From contig NZ_MTSE01000025.1 in NCBI RefSeq assembly GCF_002154225.1, positions 1-61,641 on the forward strand: a stretch of 61,641 bases of DNA, in the 5' to 3' direction. Origin of the DNA: Hymenobacter crusticola. Its GTDB lineage: Bacteria > Bacteroidota > Bacteroidia > Cytophagales > Hymenobacteraceae. The position numbers were made by a program, and so were the translations under genes. The notes under the pieces were generated by a model. It saw only the letters and a program-made list of their open reading frames with translations. It had not been told where the DNA came from and did no database searches. How positions within the stretch are numbered: position 1 is the first letter of the stretch; each line of letters starts with the position of its first letter. Positions 33,625 through 42,500 of the stretch are shown here, piece after piece.

Positions 33625-34116
33625 ATGTTCGTTTCTTTCGACCAGCTGCCTGCGCACGCTCGCATCTGGATTTACCAAGCCAACCGCTCGCTCACCAGTG
33701 AAGAGCTAGCTTCGGTGGAGCCGGCCCTGCGGCAGTTTGCCGAGGAGTGGACCAGCCACGGCCGCGCTCTGGCCGCTTCGGCTGCTTTTCTGCACCATCA
33801 GTTTCTGGTGATCGGGCTCGATGAAGCCCTGGCTGACGCCAGTGGCTGTTCCATTGACTCGTCTGTGCGCTTTGTACGGGCCTTGGAGCAAGCGCTGAAT
33901 ATCACGCTGCTCGAAAAATCGCAGCTAGCTTTCTTGGTAGATGGCGAAGTGCAGTTGGTTGACCGCCGCGAGTTGAAGACAGCGGTGGCCGAAGGTCGCT
34001 TGCGACCTGAAACACCGTACTTCGACAATACCATCGCGCAGCACCAGCAGCTCGGGAGGGCATGGCCGGCGCCGGCAGCTTCTACTTGGCTGGCGCGCTA
34101 CTTTGCAGGGGCATAA
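33625..34116 (+). CDS. Conserved Bacteroidota protein of unknown function
   Basis: A 163-aa soluble protein. It begins MFVSFDQLPAHARIWIYQANR and has a central FLVIGLDEALADASGCSIDSSVRF block; the C-terminus is YFDNTIAQHQQLGRAWPAPAASTWL. Homologues in this phylum are often labelled ABC transporter ATPase, but no Walker A, Walker B or signature motif is present, so that label should not be used. Monocistronic, with a terminator upstream. Confidence 0.7.
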   Translation: MFVSFDQLPAHARIWIYQANRSLTSEELASVEPALRQFAEEWTSHGRALAASAAFLHHQFLVIGLDEALADASGCSIDSSVRFVRALEQALNITLLEKSQLAFLVDGEVQLVDRRELKTAVAEGRLRPETPYFDNTIAQHQQLGRAWPAPAASTWLARYFAGA

Positions 34117-34223
34117 ATACTTGGCTTCTCGGCCAGAATCCTCCCCAAACTTAGTATACTTGCTAGGCCTAGGGGTGGCAATGGCAGAGAGCTATTCCAA
34201 CATCAATTCCACTCCATCTACGC

Positions 34224-36146
34224 ATGAGGAATTTTCTAATCATCGGTGTCACGGCTAGCTCGGTGCTGTTGGGCGGCTGCGCCACGACGGACAGCGTTAG
34301 CAAAGCTGATAAGCGCTTTGCCCGTGGCGAGTACGAAACCGCCATCACGCTGTATAAAGCCCAGGTAGCCAAGGGGAAAAATGCACCGCTCGCGAACTAC
34401 CGCATTGGCGAGTCGTACCGACTCTCCAACCGGGTTGAGCAAGCGGAGCCCTTTTATCAGGCTGCGCTGGATGGCAAGCTGAAAAGTGCTGACCTAGGTT
34501 TCCGGTACGCCGAGGCGCTAAAAGCCAGCGGTAAGTTTGAAGAAGCGGCCAAGCAGTTTGAAACCTACGCCCAGGCCGGCACGAACCGCACCTTAGCGGC
34601 CCGCGCCGAAATGGAAGCCAAGAACGCGCGCTTGAGCCCAGAAGTGGTGGCGATGCGCACCAACAACGAAGTAATGCCGCTCGACCAGCTTAACTCTGAG
34701 TCGGCGGACTTCAGCGCCACAATGCTACCCGAAACCAAGGAGCTGGTGTTTGCTTCTGGCCGCGAAGGCAAGAAATACCTAGGCAATGGAGAAGGCTTCA
34801 ACGACTTGTACGCCATTAAGTTTGACGACGCCGATAAGCTCACTGGCGGCACCGTGCGCAAGCTGGAGCCGCTGTTCAATAGCGCCGATAAGCATGAAGC
34901 CAGCGCCACCTATACGCCCGATGGCAAAATGATGGTGTTTGCGCGTTCCAACAACGGGTCGAAGAAGGGCTATTTGAGCGTAGATTTGTGGGCTTCGTAC
35001 TACAAAAATGGCGCTTGGAGCGAGCCAGAAATTCTACGCGTAGTGAACAGCAGCACTGCCGATGAGTTCTCGCCCGTGTTCTCGCCCGACGGCCAAACGC
35101 TCTACTTCGCGTCTTCGCGGAAAGGCGGCCAAGGTGGCACCGATATCTACAAAGCCACTATGGGAGCCAATGGCCGTTTTTCCGCGCCTGAAAACCTAGG
35201 AGAGGAGGTCAACACGCCTGGCAACGAGAACTTTCCAGCCGTTGCTCCAGATGGCACACTATACTTTTCCTCCGACGGGCATCCTGGCCTGGGCAAACTC
35301 GACATCTTCATGGTGGACAAGGGGAAGGTGAAAAACTTAGGGTCGCCCATCAACAGCAACGGCGACGATTTCGCCCCTTACTTTATGGGCAAAGACATGG
35401 GCGTGTTTTCCTCCAACCGCGCTGGTGGCAAGGGCAGTGACGACTTGTATCGCTTCCATAAGAAGCCGCTTAAGCTCGTGGCACTCTTTGTCGATGGCAC
35501 ACTGGTAGAGCGCAACGATAAGACGGGCGCAACTGCTCCTGTTGCCAGCGAGACGGTGACCATCACCGGACGCAACGGGCAGAAGCAAGATGTGACGACC
35601 GGCCCCGATGGTAAGTTCACGGCCAAGCTCGACACGGCTGCTACGTACACGCTGCTTGCCGACCGGCCAGGTTATTTCACGGCCCGCAACTCATTGTCGA
35701 CTGTTGGAAAAGTGCCCAAGCAGGAAGACCTGCCCAATGAGCAGAACGACATTCGCCTGCCCGTGACGCTGACCTTGACGAAGATCGTGAAGAACAAGGC
35801 TATCGTGGTGGAGAACATCTTCTACGATTACGACAAAGCCAACATTCGCTCAGATGCCGCAGTGGAGCTGGATAAGCTAGTAGAAACGCTCAACGACAAC
35901 CCCAACATCACCATCGAACTGAGCTCACACACCGACTCGCGTGGTAAGGATGCTTATAACCAAACGCTGTCGCAGCGCCGCGCCCAATCGGCCGTTGACT
36001 ATATCATCTCAAAGGGAATTGATAAGAGTCGGATTACGGCGAAAGGCTACGGCGAAACGCAGCCCGTGGTGAAGAATGCCAAAACGGAAGAAGAGTACCA
36101 GCGTAACCGTCGCACCGAGTTTAAGGTGACGAAGATTACAGAATAG
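34224..36146 (+). CDS. PorE-like lipoprotein: TPR, WD40-type propeller, OmpA C-terminal domain
   Basis: A 640-aa outer-membrane lipoprotein. Lipobox SVLLGGC with the lipidated Cys at residue 19. TPR-like helices at about 25-135 (FARGEYETAITLYKAQVAKG), PD40/WD40-like repeats at about 150-400 (ATYTPDGKMMVFARS, SPVFSPDGQTLYFASSRKGG, FPAVAPDGTLYFSSDG), a carboxypeptidase-regulatory-like domain at about 410-505, and an OmpA-like peptidoglycan-binding domain at 520-640 (YDYDKANIRSDA, SSHTDSRGKDAYNQTLSQRR). This order is that of PorE of the type IX secretion system, which anchors the machinery to peptidoglycan; several paralogues with the same order occur in the phylum, so the exact partner is not certain. 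Confidence 0.88.
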   Translation: MRNFLIIGVTASSVLLGGCATTDSVSKADKRFARGEYETAITLYKAQVAKGKNAPLANYRIGESYRLSNRVEQAEPFYQAALDGKLKSADLGFRYAEALKASGKFEEAAKQFETYAQAGTNRTLAARAEMEAKNARLSPEVVAMRTNNEVMPLDQLNSESADFSATMLPETKELVFASGREGKKYLGNGEGFNDLYAIKFDDADKLTGGTVRKLEPLFNSADKHEASATYTPDGKMMVFARSNNGSKKGYLSVDLWASYYKNGAWSEPEILRVVNSSTADEFSPVFSPDGQTLYFASSRKGGQGGTDIYKATMGANGRFSAPENLGEEVNTPGNENFPAVAPDGTLYFSSDGHPGLGKLDIFMVDKGKVKNLGSPINSNGDDFAPYFMGKDMGVFSSNRAGGKGSDDLYRFHKKPLKLVALFVDGTLVERNDKTGATAPVASETVTITGRNGQKQDVTTGPDGKFTAKLDTAATYTLLADRPGYFTARNSLSTVGKVPKQEDLPNEQNDIRLPVTLTLTKIVKNKAIVVENIFYDYDKANIRSDAAVELDKLVETLNDNPNITIELSSHTDSRGKDAYNQTLSQRRAQSAVDYIISKGIDKSRITAKGYGETQPVVKNAKTEEEYQRNRRTEFKVTKITE

Positions 36147-36166
36147 CTAGGTAGCTGTCCGTCAGT

Positions 36167-36204
36167 AAAAGCCCTTGCATGGTCTGGCCATAGCAAGGGC
36201 TTTT
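36167..36204 (+). terminator. Terminator after the PorE-like gene
   Basis: Stem AAAAGCCCTTGC (36167-36178) with GCAAGGGCTTTT (36193-36204), plus partial pairing inside the loop. Confidence 0.85.
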
Positions 36205-36391
36205 GCTATACTACGGCATAGTCTTTTCACGTTTGTGGAGTGAGCTGACCAAGCCTTGCGCTTAAGGGATTTACCGCGCTTAGTAAGCCACACAAAGCCA
36301 AAATGTTAGCTAGTTTTTAAGTATGGCATAATACTTGGTTTTATTGTAACTTGAGCAAGAAGCTTTCCGCTTGTCCGTTTTCGTTACCGCT

Positions 36392-37282
36392 ATGAAAAAA
36401 ACGCTGTTGTTATGTTTAAGCACCTTGTTGCTGCTGAGCTTTCGCGGAATGGCTGCTCCTGCTACGGTCAACTTCGCCTCCGAGCGGGGCTTGCCCTTTC
36501 AGTTGGTGTTCGACGGACGGCCGCTGCTGCGTACTAGCGCCAGCCGGGTGCGCATTGATCGGCTCACGCCAGGGTTCCACTGGGCGGAATTTCGGATTCC
36601 AACGGCCTTTGGTGGAGCTGTAAATTATCGGACACGCTTATTCTTGGACCCAGGTTTGGAAACGAGCTTCGTGCTGCTGGCGCGTAGCGGTTATCCGCCG
36701 GTGCTACGCAAAGTAGCGGCCGTGCCTATTCGGACGGGTGGGTTCTATCCCCCAAACAGCCCAGGCTACCCCGGGGGAACGTATAATGATCCTGGCTATG
36801 GTGCTTCGCCGGACGGGAGCGGCCGCAACGACTCTGGTGTCAACAACGAGGGGGGCTACAGCGGGCCCGCTAACCCAATTCCGGGCCCTAATGGCCCGGA
36901 CCCCAACTACCCGAATACACCGAACAATTATCCGTCTGCTCCAGCCCCAGCCCCTTACCCTAACAACGGCAGCGGTACTTACTACCAGGCAATGTCGGCC
37001 GCTGATGTGGACGGCCTGCTACAATTCTTGCAAAAGAAGTCGTTTGATGACAACAAGTTGCCGGTGATTAAGCAAGCATTGGGTGAATCATTGGTGCAGT
37101 CAGCTGACCTAGCTCGCCTTATGCAAACCTTGAGTTTTGAGAGCAACCGCCTCGAGTTAGCGAAATACGCTTACGCCCGGGTAGCTGATCGCCAAAATTT
37201 TTACCGCGTGTATGATGCCCTCCAATACACAGCTAGCAGTCGCGAGCTACAAGATTTTGTCAGTCAGCAGCGCGGTCAGTAA
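36392..37282 (+). CDS. Secreted DUF4476 domain protein
   Basis: Exported protein of 296 aa. Signal peptide of about 22 residues (MKKTLLLCLSTLLLLSFRG). A beta-rich N-terminal domain (about 25-115) is followed by a Gly/Pro/Asn/Tyr-rich low-complexity linker (about 120-195) and a helical C-terminal DUF4476 domain (about 200-294) with ALQYTASSRELQDFV at the end. Function unknown; DUF4476 is frequent in Bacteroidota exported proteins. The ATG at 36392 opens the signal peptide directly; the longer frame from 36371 is less likely. Confidence 0.85.
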   Translation: MKKTLLLCLSTLLLLSFRGMAAPATVNFASERGLPFQLVFDGRPLLRTSASRVRIDRLTPGFHWAEFRIPTAFGGAVNYRTRLFLDPGLETSFVLLARSGYPPVLRKVAAVPIRTGGFYPPNSPGYPGGTYNDPGYGASPDGSGRNDSGVNNEGGYSGPANPIPGPNGPDPNYPNTPNNYPSAPAPAPYPNNGSGTYYQAMSAADVDGLLQFLQKKSFDDNKLPVIKQALGESLVQSADLARLMQTLSFESNRLELAKYAYARVADRQNFYRVYDALQYTASSRELQDFVSQQRGQ

Positions 37283-37315
37283 GGCAACGCTAACGGCGGC
37301 GTAATGAAAAAATAA

Positions 37316-37346
37316 AAAAGGCTCCTGCACTAAACAGGAGCCTTTT
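37316..37346. terminator. Bidirectional terminator between the DUF4476 and DUF4293 genes
   Basis: Stem AAAAGGCTCCTG (37316-37327) with CAGGAGCCTTTT (37335-37346), A-rich before and T-rich after. Confidence 0.88.
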
Positions 37347-37366
37347 CTGTTGAGTTGTGTTGGTGC

Positions 37367-37843
37367 TTACCGCAACCGATCCATGGAGCGCACGAGTTGC
37401 TCGTCGCGCCGAATGAAGCGGTTAGCAAGCAAGTTTAGGATCAGCGCTAGGGTGGGAAGGTAAAAACCCGCCTCAAAGGTCCCAATTAGCTTGATATTAA
37501 GCATCTGTTCGCCCACTCCCGAGTAATAATAGCTTGCTCCAATAGTGGCCGCAATTAGTACTAAGTTGACCAAACCAAGCTTAAGCTGCGTGAAACGACT
37601 GCGGTACTGGAAGATCTCGAACAGCGCCACCGCTGCCGAGAGCGCCGCTAGTGCCGCAATAGGCCACGTATTTACGGCAGCGGGAGTTTGGGAAGCTGGG
37701 TTCACGAAAGCTAGCTTCGTGGCGTGCAGCACGAGTTCTTGGCCGGTAAGAGCATCGGTCTTACTCCAAATCGGCACGAAAATTACGCTGGCCATGGCGA
37801 TTGCCAGCAACAGTAAAAATACGCTTTGGATTCTTTGTATCAT
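37367..37843 (-). CDS. DUF4293 family membrane protein
   Basis: A 158-aa protein with four membrane helices (about 4-25, 60-78, 88-108 and 122-143), starting MIQRIQSVFLLLLAIAM, the typical opening of the Bacteroidota DUF4293 family. The function is unknown. The ATG at 37843 is chosen over a TTG further upstream because a TACTTTTG promoter element at 37892-37899 then leaves a 40-nt leader. Divergent from the thiolase. Confidence 0.87.
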   Translation of the reverse strand: MIQRIQSVFLLLLAIAMASVIFVPIWSKTDALTGQELVLHATKLAFVNPASQTPAAVNTWPIAALAALSAAVALFEIFQYRSRFTQLKLGLVNLVLIAATIGASYYYSGVGEQMLNIKLIGTFEAGFYLPTLALILNLLANRFIRRDEQLVRSMDRLR

Positions 37844-37891
37844 CTTTGTGCTTTGTCGGTTCAAATGCCTGCGCTAGCCTAGCTAGGGCGG

Positions 37892-37899
37892 CAAAAGTA
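37892..37899 (-). promoter_or_regulatory. -7 promoter element of the DUF4293 gene (TACTTTTG)
   Basis: TAnnTTTG match on the minus strand, about 50 bp before the ATG at 37843. The flank carries several CTAG words. Confidence 0.5.
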
Positions 37900-37934
37900 G
37901 CCAACAACAACCGGAAAAACCGCATTTCAATTCG

Positions 37935-39137
37935 ATGTCAACTGCTTATATTGTAGACGCTGTCCGTACGCCCATTGGTAAATTTGGGGGTGCACTGAGC
38001 AGCGTCCGTCCTGATGATATGGCCGCCCACGTGCTGCGCGAACTGCTGCGCCGCAATCCTACCCTGGACAAGGCCGCCATAGAAGATGTAATTATGGGTG
38101 CCGCCAACCAAGCTGGCGAAGACAACCGCAACGTAGCGCGCATGGCTGCGCTGCTGGCTGGCCTGCCGATTACCGTGCCGGGTGTGACCATCAACCGCCT
38201 GTGTGGCTCGGGCCTGCAAAGCATCATGGATGCAGCGCGCGCCATTAAGAGCGGCGAAGGCGAGGCCTACCTAGCTGGCGGTTCAGAAAGTATGACGCGG
38301 GCGCCTTTTGTGATGGCGAAGTCGGCCACGGCCTTCGCGCGTGACTTCACGGCCCACGATACCACGCTCGGCTGGCGCTTCGTCAACCCCAAGCTGGCGA
38401 AGATGCATTACCCCTACGCCATGGGCGAAACGGCCGAAAATGTAGCGCGTAAGTTTAATATCAGCCGCGAAGAGCAAGATCAATTTGCTTTCGACTCGCA
38501 GCGCAAATACCACAAGGCAGCCGAAAAAGGACGTTTCCGCAAGGAGATTGTGCCCGTGTTTATTCCAAATCCTAAAGGAGACACTGCCCTGTTCGACACC
38601 GATGAACCACCACGTTTGTCGTCGCTGGAAAAGCTAGGTTCACTACGGCCGGCTTTTGACCTGCAGAACGGCAGCGTCACGGCGGGCAACTCTGCCGGTA
38701 TCAACGACGGCGCGGCGGCGGCACTGGTGGTAAGCGAAGAAGGCCTGAAGCGCTTCGACCTCAAACCGATGGCGCGCGTAGTGGCTTCGGCGGTGGTTGG
38801 CGTTGATCCTGCCTATATGGGCCTAGGTCCAATTCCGGCTACCCAGAAGGTGTTGCAGCGTGCGGGTCTTACCATTGAAGATATGGACCTGATCGAGCTA
38901 AACGAAGCCTTTGCAGTACAGAGCATCGTGTGCATGCGCGAGCTAGGGTTGAACCCGGAGAAGGTAAACGTCAATGGCGGCTCTATTGCCATTGGGCACC
39001 CCCTAGGTAGCTCCGGGGCGCGTATCACGGCTACTTTGCTGCACGAAATGCAGCGCCGCGAAAGTGTACGCTACGGCCTAGCCACCATGTGCGTAGGCGT
39101 AGGACAAGGCGTAGCCGTGATTTACGAGAAGGTCTAA
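37935..39137 (+). CDS. Acetyl-CoA C-acyltransferase (thiolase)
   Basis: Condensing/degradative thiolase, 400 aa. The acyl-accepting cysteine is Cys90 in INRLCGSGLQSI; the His site is in NGGSIAIGHPLGSSGARI and the second catalytic Cys in TMCVGVGQGVAV. The sequence resembles the FadA/PcaF type used in beta-oxidation or beta-ketoadipate cleavage rather than a biosynthetic two-carbon thiolase, but this cannot be settled by eye. With the acyl-CoA dehydrogenase at 25016 it supports fatty-acid use. Transcribed towards the GNAT gene, 20 bp away. Confidence 0.95.
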   Translation: MSTAYIVDAVRTPIGKFGGALSSVRPDDMAAHVLRELLRRNPTLDKAAIEDVIMGAANQAGEDNRNVARMAALLAGLPITVPGVTINRLCGSGLQSIMDAARAIKSGEGEAYLAGGSESMTRAPFVMAKSATAFARDFTAHDTTLGWRFVNPKLAKMHYPYAMGETAENVARKFNISREEQDQFAFDSQRKYHKAAEKGRFRKEIVPVFIPNPKGDTALFDTDEPPRLSSLEKLGSLRPAFDLQNGSVTAGNSAGINDGAAAALVVSEEGLKRFDLKPMARVVASAVVGVDPAYMGLGPIPATQKVLQRAGLTIEDMDLIELNEAFAVQSIVCMRELGLNPEKVNVNGGSIAIGHPLGSSGARITATLLHEMQRRESVRYGLATMCVGVGQGVAVIYEKV

Positions 39138-39157
39138 CTCCGCTTTAACCCTAGGTT

Positions 39158-39706
39158 ATGCCCGAATCGAGGCGGCGTCCGACCCTTGTTTTACCGGTGG
39201 CCGGAGTGCGCCTACGACCGTGGCAACTTGCCGATGCGCCAGCGCTAGTAGCTTGTGCCAATGATGAAAGTGTCGCGCAGAATCTGCGCGACACTTTCCC
39301 GCATCCGTACCTGCCGGAGGATGCGCGGTGGTATTTAGAAACGGTGGCCACTGCTCACGCTCCTGATATTCACTTAGCTATTGAGGTGGCAGGTTCGGCG
39401 GGCGGTGGCATCAGCGTCATCTTCAAGGAGGACGTGGACCGTCGCAGTGCCGAAATCGGCTATTGGCTAGGGCGGCCTCACTGGGGACGTGGCATCATGA
39501 CGGCGGCAGTCGAAGCGTTGACGAAATATACCTTCGTAGAGTTCAATATATGCCGGCTCTACGCAGGCGTTTTTGCCCACAATACGGCTTCAGCGCGGGT
39601 GCTAGAGAAATGTGGGTATGAATTGGAGGGCAGATTGCGCAAAAGCATCACCAAAAACGGCCAGACAACGGATAGCCTTCTCTATGCAATTGTCAATGAA
39701 CAATGA
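39158..39706 (+). CDS. GNAT family N-acetyltransferase (RimJ/RimL type)
   Basis: A 182-aa acetyltransferase. VRLRPWQLADAPALVACAND at the start, the SAEIGYWLGRPHWGRGIMTAA block (acetyl-CoA binding loop, about 95-115) and NTASARVLEKCGYELEGRLR at the end are typical of the RimJ/RimL group acting on amino groups of proteins or small molecules. Substrate not known. The gene contains a perfect 15-bp inverted repeat in its coding region at 39266-39298. Confidence 0.9.
   Translation: MPESRRRPTLVLPVAGVRLRPWQLADAPALVACANDESVAQNLRDTFPHPYLPEDARWYLETVATAHAPDIHLAIEVAGSAGGGISVIFKEDVDRRSAEIGYWLGRPHWGRGIMTAAVEALTKYTFVEFNICRLYAGVFAHNTASARVLEKCGYELEGRLRKSITKNGQTTDSLLYAIVNEQ
39266..39298. repeat. Perfect inverted repeat inside the GNAT coding sequence
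   Basis: GAAAGTGTCGCGCAG (39266-39280) is followed by AAT and its exact complement (39284-39298), a 15-bp stem with a 3-nt loop. It codes for the DESVAQNLRDTF part of the protein. Confidence 0.8.
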
Positions 39707-39787
39707 GCAGTACGTAGGGAGAGCAGTAACCAGTAGCTTCTGCAAGGCTCATTGCGCACTGTTAGTTGATCATCGATAAGTTCTTTC

Positions 39788-40576
39788 ATGCGTTATTTCT
39801 TACACCTCGCGTACGACGGCACCAACTACCACGGGTGGCAAGTGCAGCCCGGGGTTATTACGGTACAGCAGGAAGTCAACCGTTGTTTGTCGCAGGTGCT
39901 GCGCCAACCGATCAGCACGCTAGGAAGTGGCCGCACCGATACGGGCGTGCACGCGAGCCATCAGGTGGCGCACTTCAGCGCCGACATTGCCGAAGTATTG
40001 GACCTAGCTACGGTGCTCTACCGCCTGAACCGTGCGCTACCTCCCGACATTGCGGGGCTAGCGTTGCATCCAGTGCCCGATAACGCCAACGCCCGCTTCG
40101 ATGCCAACGCCCGCACCTACGAGTATTACGTGCGCTTGACACCTAATCCATTTCGGGTGGCACATAGCCTCTACCTCGATCGGGCGCTGGATGTAGCCGC
40201 CATGAATGAAGCAGCGGCATTGCTGCTTGGCTCACGTGATTTCACCAGCTTCTCAAAAGTAAAAGGAGCCGAAACCCACTACGTCTGCGTGTGCTACGAA
40301 GCGGAGTGGCACCCAACGCCCGGCGGTTTGGTATTTCGTATTCGAGCCAATCGCTTTGTGCGGGGTATGGTACGGTTGGTAGTCGGAACGCTGCTGAGTG
40401 TGGGGCGGGGCAAGCTGACGGCCGCCGCTTTCGGGGAGATCTTCGCTGCTCAGAGCCGGATAGCTGCCAGTGGCGCTGCGCCAGCGACGGGTCTCTTTTT
40501 AAGTCGGGTTGAATATCCGTCGGAGTTAGTGCCGGCTGAACTGATACCCAAGGCAATGCCGTACCTTGCGGTCTAG
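39788..40576 (+). CDS. truA: tRNA pseudouridine(38-40) synthase
   Basis: Converts U38-U40 of many tRNAs to pseudouridine; 262 aa. The catalytic aspartate is Asp51 in LGSGRTDTGVHA. YDGTNYHGWQVQ at the N-terminus and FRIRANRFVRGMVRLVVGTL near residue 185 are signature blocks. The gene is followed, 112 bp later, by an ABC exporter gene. Confidence 0.97.
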   Translation: MRYFLHLAYDGTNYHGWQVQPGVITVQQEVNRCLSQVLRQPISTLGSGRTDTGVHASHQVAHFSADIAEVLDLATVLYRLNRALPPDIAGLALHPVPDNANARFDANARTYEYYVRLTPNPFRVAHSLYLDRALDVAAMNEAAALLLGSRDFTSFSKVKGAETHYVCVCYEAEWHPTPGGLVFRIRANRFVRGMVRLVVGTLLSVGRGKLTAAAFGEIFAAQSRIAASGAAPATGLFLSRVEYPSELVPAELIPKAMPYLAV

Positions 40577-40688
40577 CTTGAGAGCAGTTGGGCTCACCAA
40601 CTCGCCCATTCTACCTACTCGTGTTGCAACCTTGTGCTAGCTAGGCTAGTTACTTCTTTATTGTACTGTATTCTTTGTATCTCGCCTC

Positions 40689-42473
40689 GTGGAGCAAGCA
40701 ACCACCGCTACTAAAACCGGTAATATTTTCGACTGGCAGGTGCTGAGCCGTTTGGTCGGGTATGTGAAGCCTTACCGGGGCACCTTTTACTTTCTAATTT
40801 TCCTGACGGTAGCCACGGCTGTGCTCGGCACTATTCGCCCGTTCCTGATTCAGCGCATGGTTGACGTGAGCATTGAGCAAGGCGACATGATCGGCCTGAA
40901 CAAGATGTTCGTCCTGCTGATGGTCTTGCTGGTGGCAAATACCATCGTGAGCTACCTCCAGACCTACTACGGCGGGTGGCTAGGGCAATATATTGTGCGC
41001 GATATTCGGGTGAATCTCTACCAGCACATCCTAAACCTGCGGCTAAAATTCTTCGACCGTACGCCCATTGGTGTGCTGGTAACGCGCAATATCTCCGACG
41101 TTGAAACGCTTTCGGATGTATTCAGCGAAGGCTTAGCCGCCATGATTGGCGACATCCTCCAACTGGTGTTCATCATGGCTTTTATGTTCTACATCGATTG
41201 GCGCCTGACGCTGGTAAGCCTGTCGGTGATTCCGCCGTTGATCTTCAGTACGTATGTGTTCAAGGAGAAAGTAAAAACTTCATTTCAGGAAGTTCGCACG
41301 GCTGTAGCTAGCCTCAATGCCTTTGTGCAGGAGCACCTCACGGGCATGAACGTAGTGCAGATCTTCAATAACGAAGAACGCGAATACAGCAAATTCAAGG
41401 TGATCAACCAGGAGCACACCCGCGCCAACATTCGTTCGGTGCTGTATTACTCTGTGTATTACCCCGTGGCGGAGGTGCTAGGTGCCATTGGTATTGGCTT
41501 GCTGGTGTGGTACGCGGCGCAAGGACAAATCGAAGGCACCATTTCCAAAGGTGCCCTGATCGCCTTCATCATGTACAACGGCCTGTTCTTTCGCCCCATC
41601 CGGCAGATAGCCGACCGTTTCAATACGCTCCAGCTAGGTCTGGTTAGTACCGAACGTCTCTTGCGTCTGCTCGATAGCAAGGAGCTTATTGCCGATAATG
41701 GCACCTATGCGCCCGCCGACATTCGCGGCGATGTAAAATTTGACCACGTCTGGTTTGCGTACAACGACGAGGAGTATGTGCTCAAAGACATCAGCTTCGA
41801 AGCTAATACCGGCCAGACTGTCGCTTTTGTAGGTGCCACCGGGGCGGGCAAAACCAGCATCATTAACTTGCTCAGCCGCTTCTACGAGATCAACAAAGGC
41901 ACCATCACGGTCGATGGCCACGACTTGCGCGACTACGACCTGAAGGAGCTGCGCCGCCACATTGGTATCGTGTTACAAGATGTGTTCCTCTTCGCCGGTA
42001 CCATCGCCGACAACATCACCCTAGGTAGCAAGGATATCACGGAGGCGCAGATCTGGGAAGCTGCTGAGCTAGTCGGGGCGAAGCGCTTTATCGAGCGTCT
42101 GCCTGGTGGTTTGCAGTACCAAGTGATGGAGCGTGGCGCTACGCTCTCAGTAGGACAGCGTCAGCTTATCTCTTTTGTACGGGCCATGGTGTACCAACCG
42201 CGCATCATTATCCTCGACGAAGCTACATCGTCAGTCGACTCCGAGACGGAAGAACTGATTCAAGAAGCTATTGAGAAGCTGATGGAGGGCCGCACGTCGC
42301 TGGTCATTGCTCACCGCCTCAGCACCATCCAGAAGGCCGACCGCATCATCGTGCTCGACCGGGGCGAAATCAAGGAAAGTGCTACCCACGATGAGCTGCT
42401 GCGCCTAGGTGGTTTCTACGCTCAGCTTTACCAGATGCAGTACAAAGACGTGCTCAGCACGCCGATGGAGTAG
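40689..42473 (+). CDS. ABC exporter half-transporter, BmrD/YheH-like (canonical Walker B, altered signature)
   Basis: Fused membrane and ATPase half-transporter, 594 aa. An N-terminal six-helix type IV exporter domain (about 25-320) is followed by the NBD: Walker A FVGATGAGKTS near 381, Walker B IIILDEATSSVD with the catalytic Glu near 512, and H-loop VIAHRLSTIQ. The ABC signature is TLSVGQRQ (about 485), with Val replacing the Gly of LSGGQ. In heterodimeric exporters one subunit has an intact Walker B but an altered signature; the other has the reverse. The half-transporter at 45176-46990 has exactly the reverse pattern. Substrate unknown; lipid or drug export is usual in this group. GTG start. 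Confidence 0.93.
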   Translation: MEQATTATKTGNIFDWQVLSRLVGYVKPYRGTFYFLIFLTVATAVLGTIRPFLIQRMVDVSIEQGDMIGLNKMFVLLMVLLVANTIVSYLQTYYGGWLGQYIVRDIRVNLYQHILNLRLKFFDRTPIGVLVTRNISDVETLSDVFSEGLAAMIGDILQLVFIMAFMFYIDWRLTLVSLSVIPPLIFSTYVFKEKVKTSFQEVRTAVASLNAFVQEHLTGMNVVQIFNNEEREYSKFKVINQEHTRANIRSVLYYSVYYPVAEVLGAIGIGLLVWYAAQGQIEGTISKGALIAFIMYNGLFFRPIRQIADRFNTLQLGLVSTERLLRLLDSKELIADNGTYAPADIRGDVKFDHVWFAYNDEEYVLKDISFEANTGQTVAFVGATGAGKTSIINLLSRFYEINKGTITVDGHDLRDYDLKELRRHIGIVLQDVFLFAGTIADNITLGSKDITEAQIWEAAELVGAKRFIERLPGGLQYQVMERGATLSVGQRQLISFVRAMVYQPRIIILDEATSSVDSETEELIQEAIEKLMEGRTSLVIAHRLSTIQKADRIIVLDRGEIKESATHDELLRLGGFYAQLYQMQYKDVLSTPME

Positions 42474-42500
42474 CGTATTGATCCACATTGATAGGTTAAG

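Noticed and set aside
33625..34116. ABC transporter ATPase label for this family
   Set aside because: No Walker A, Walker B or signature motif can be found in the 163 residues.
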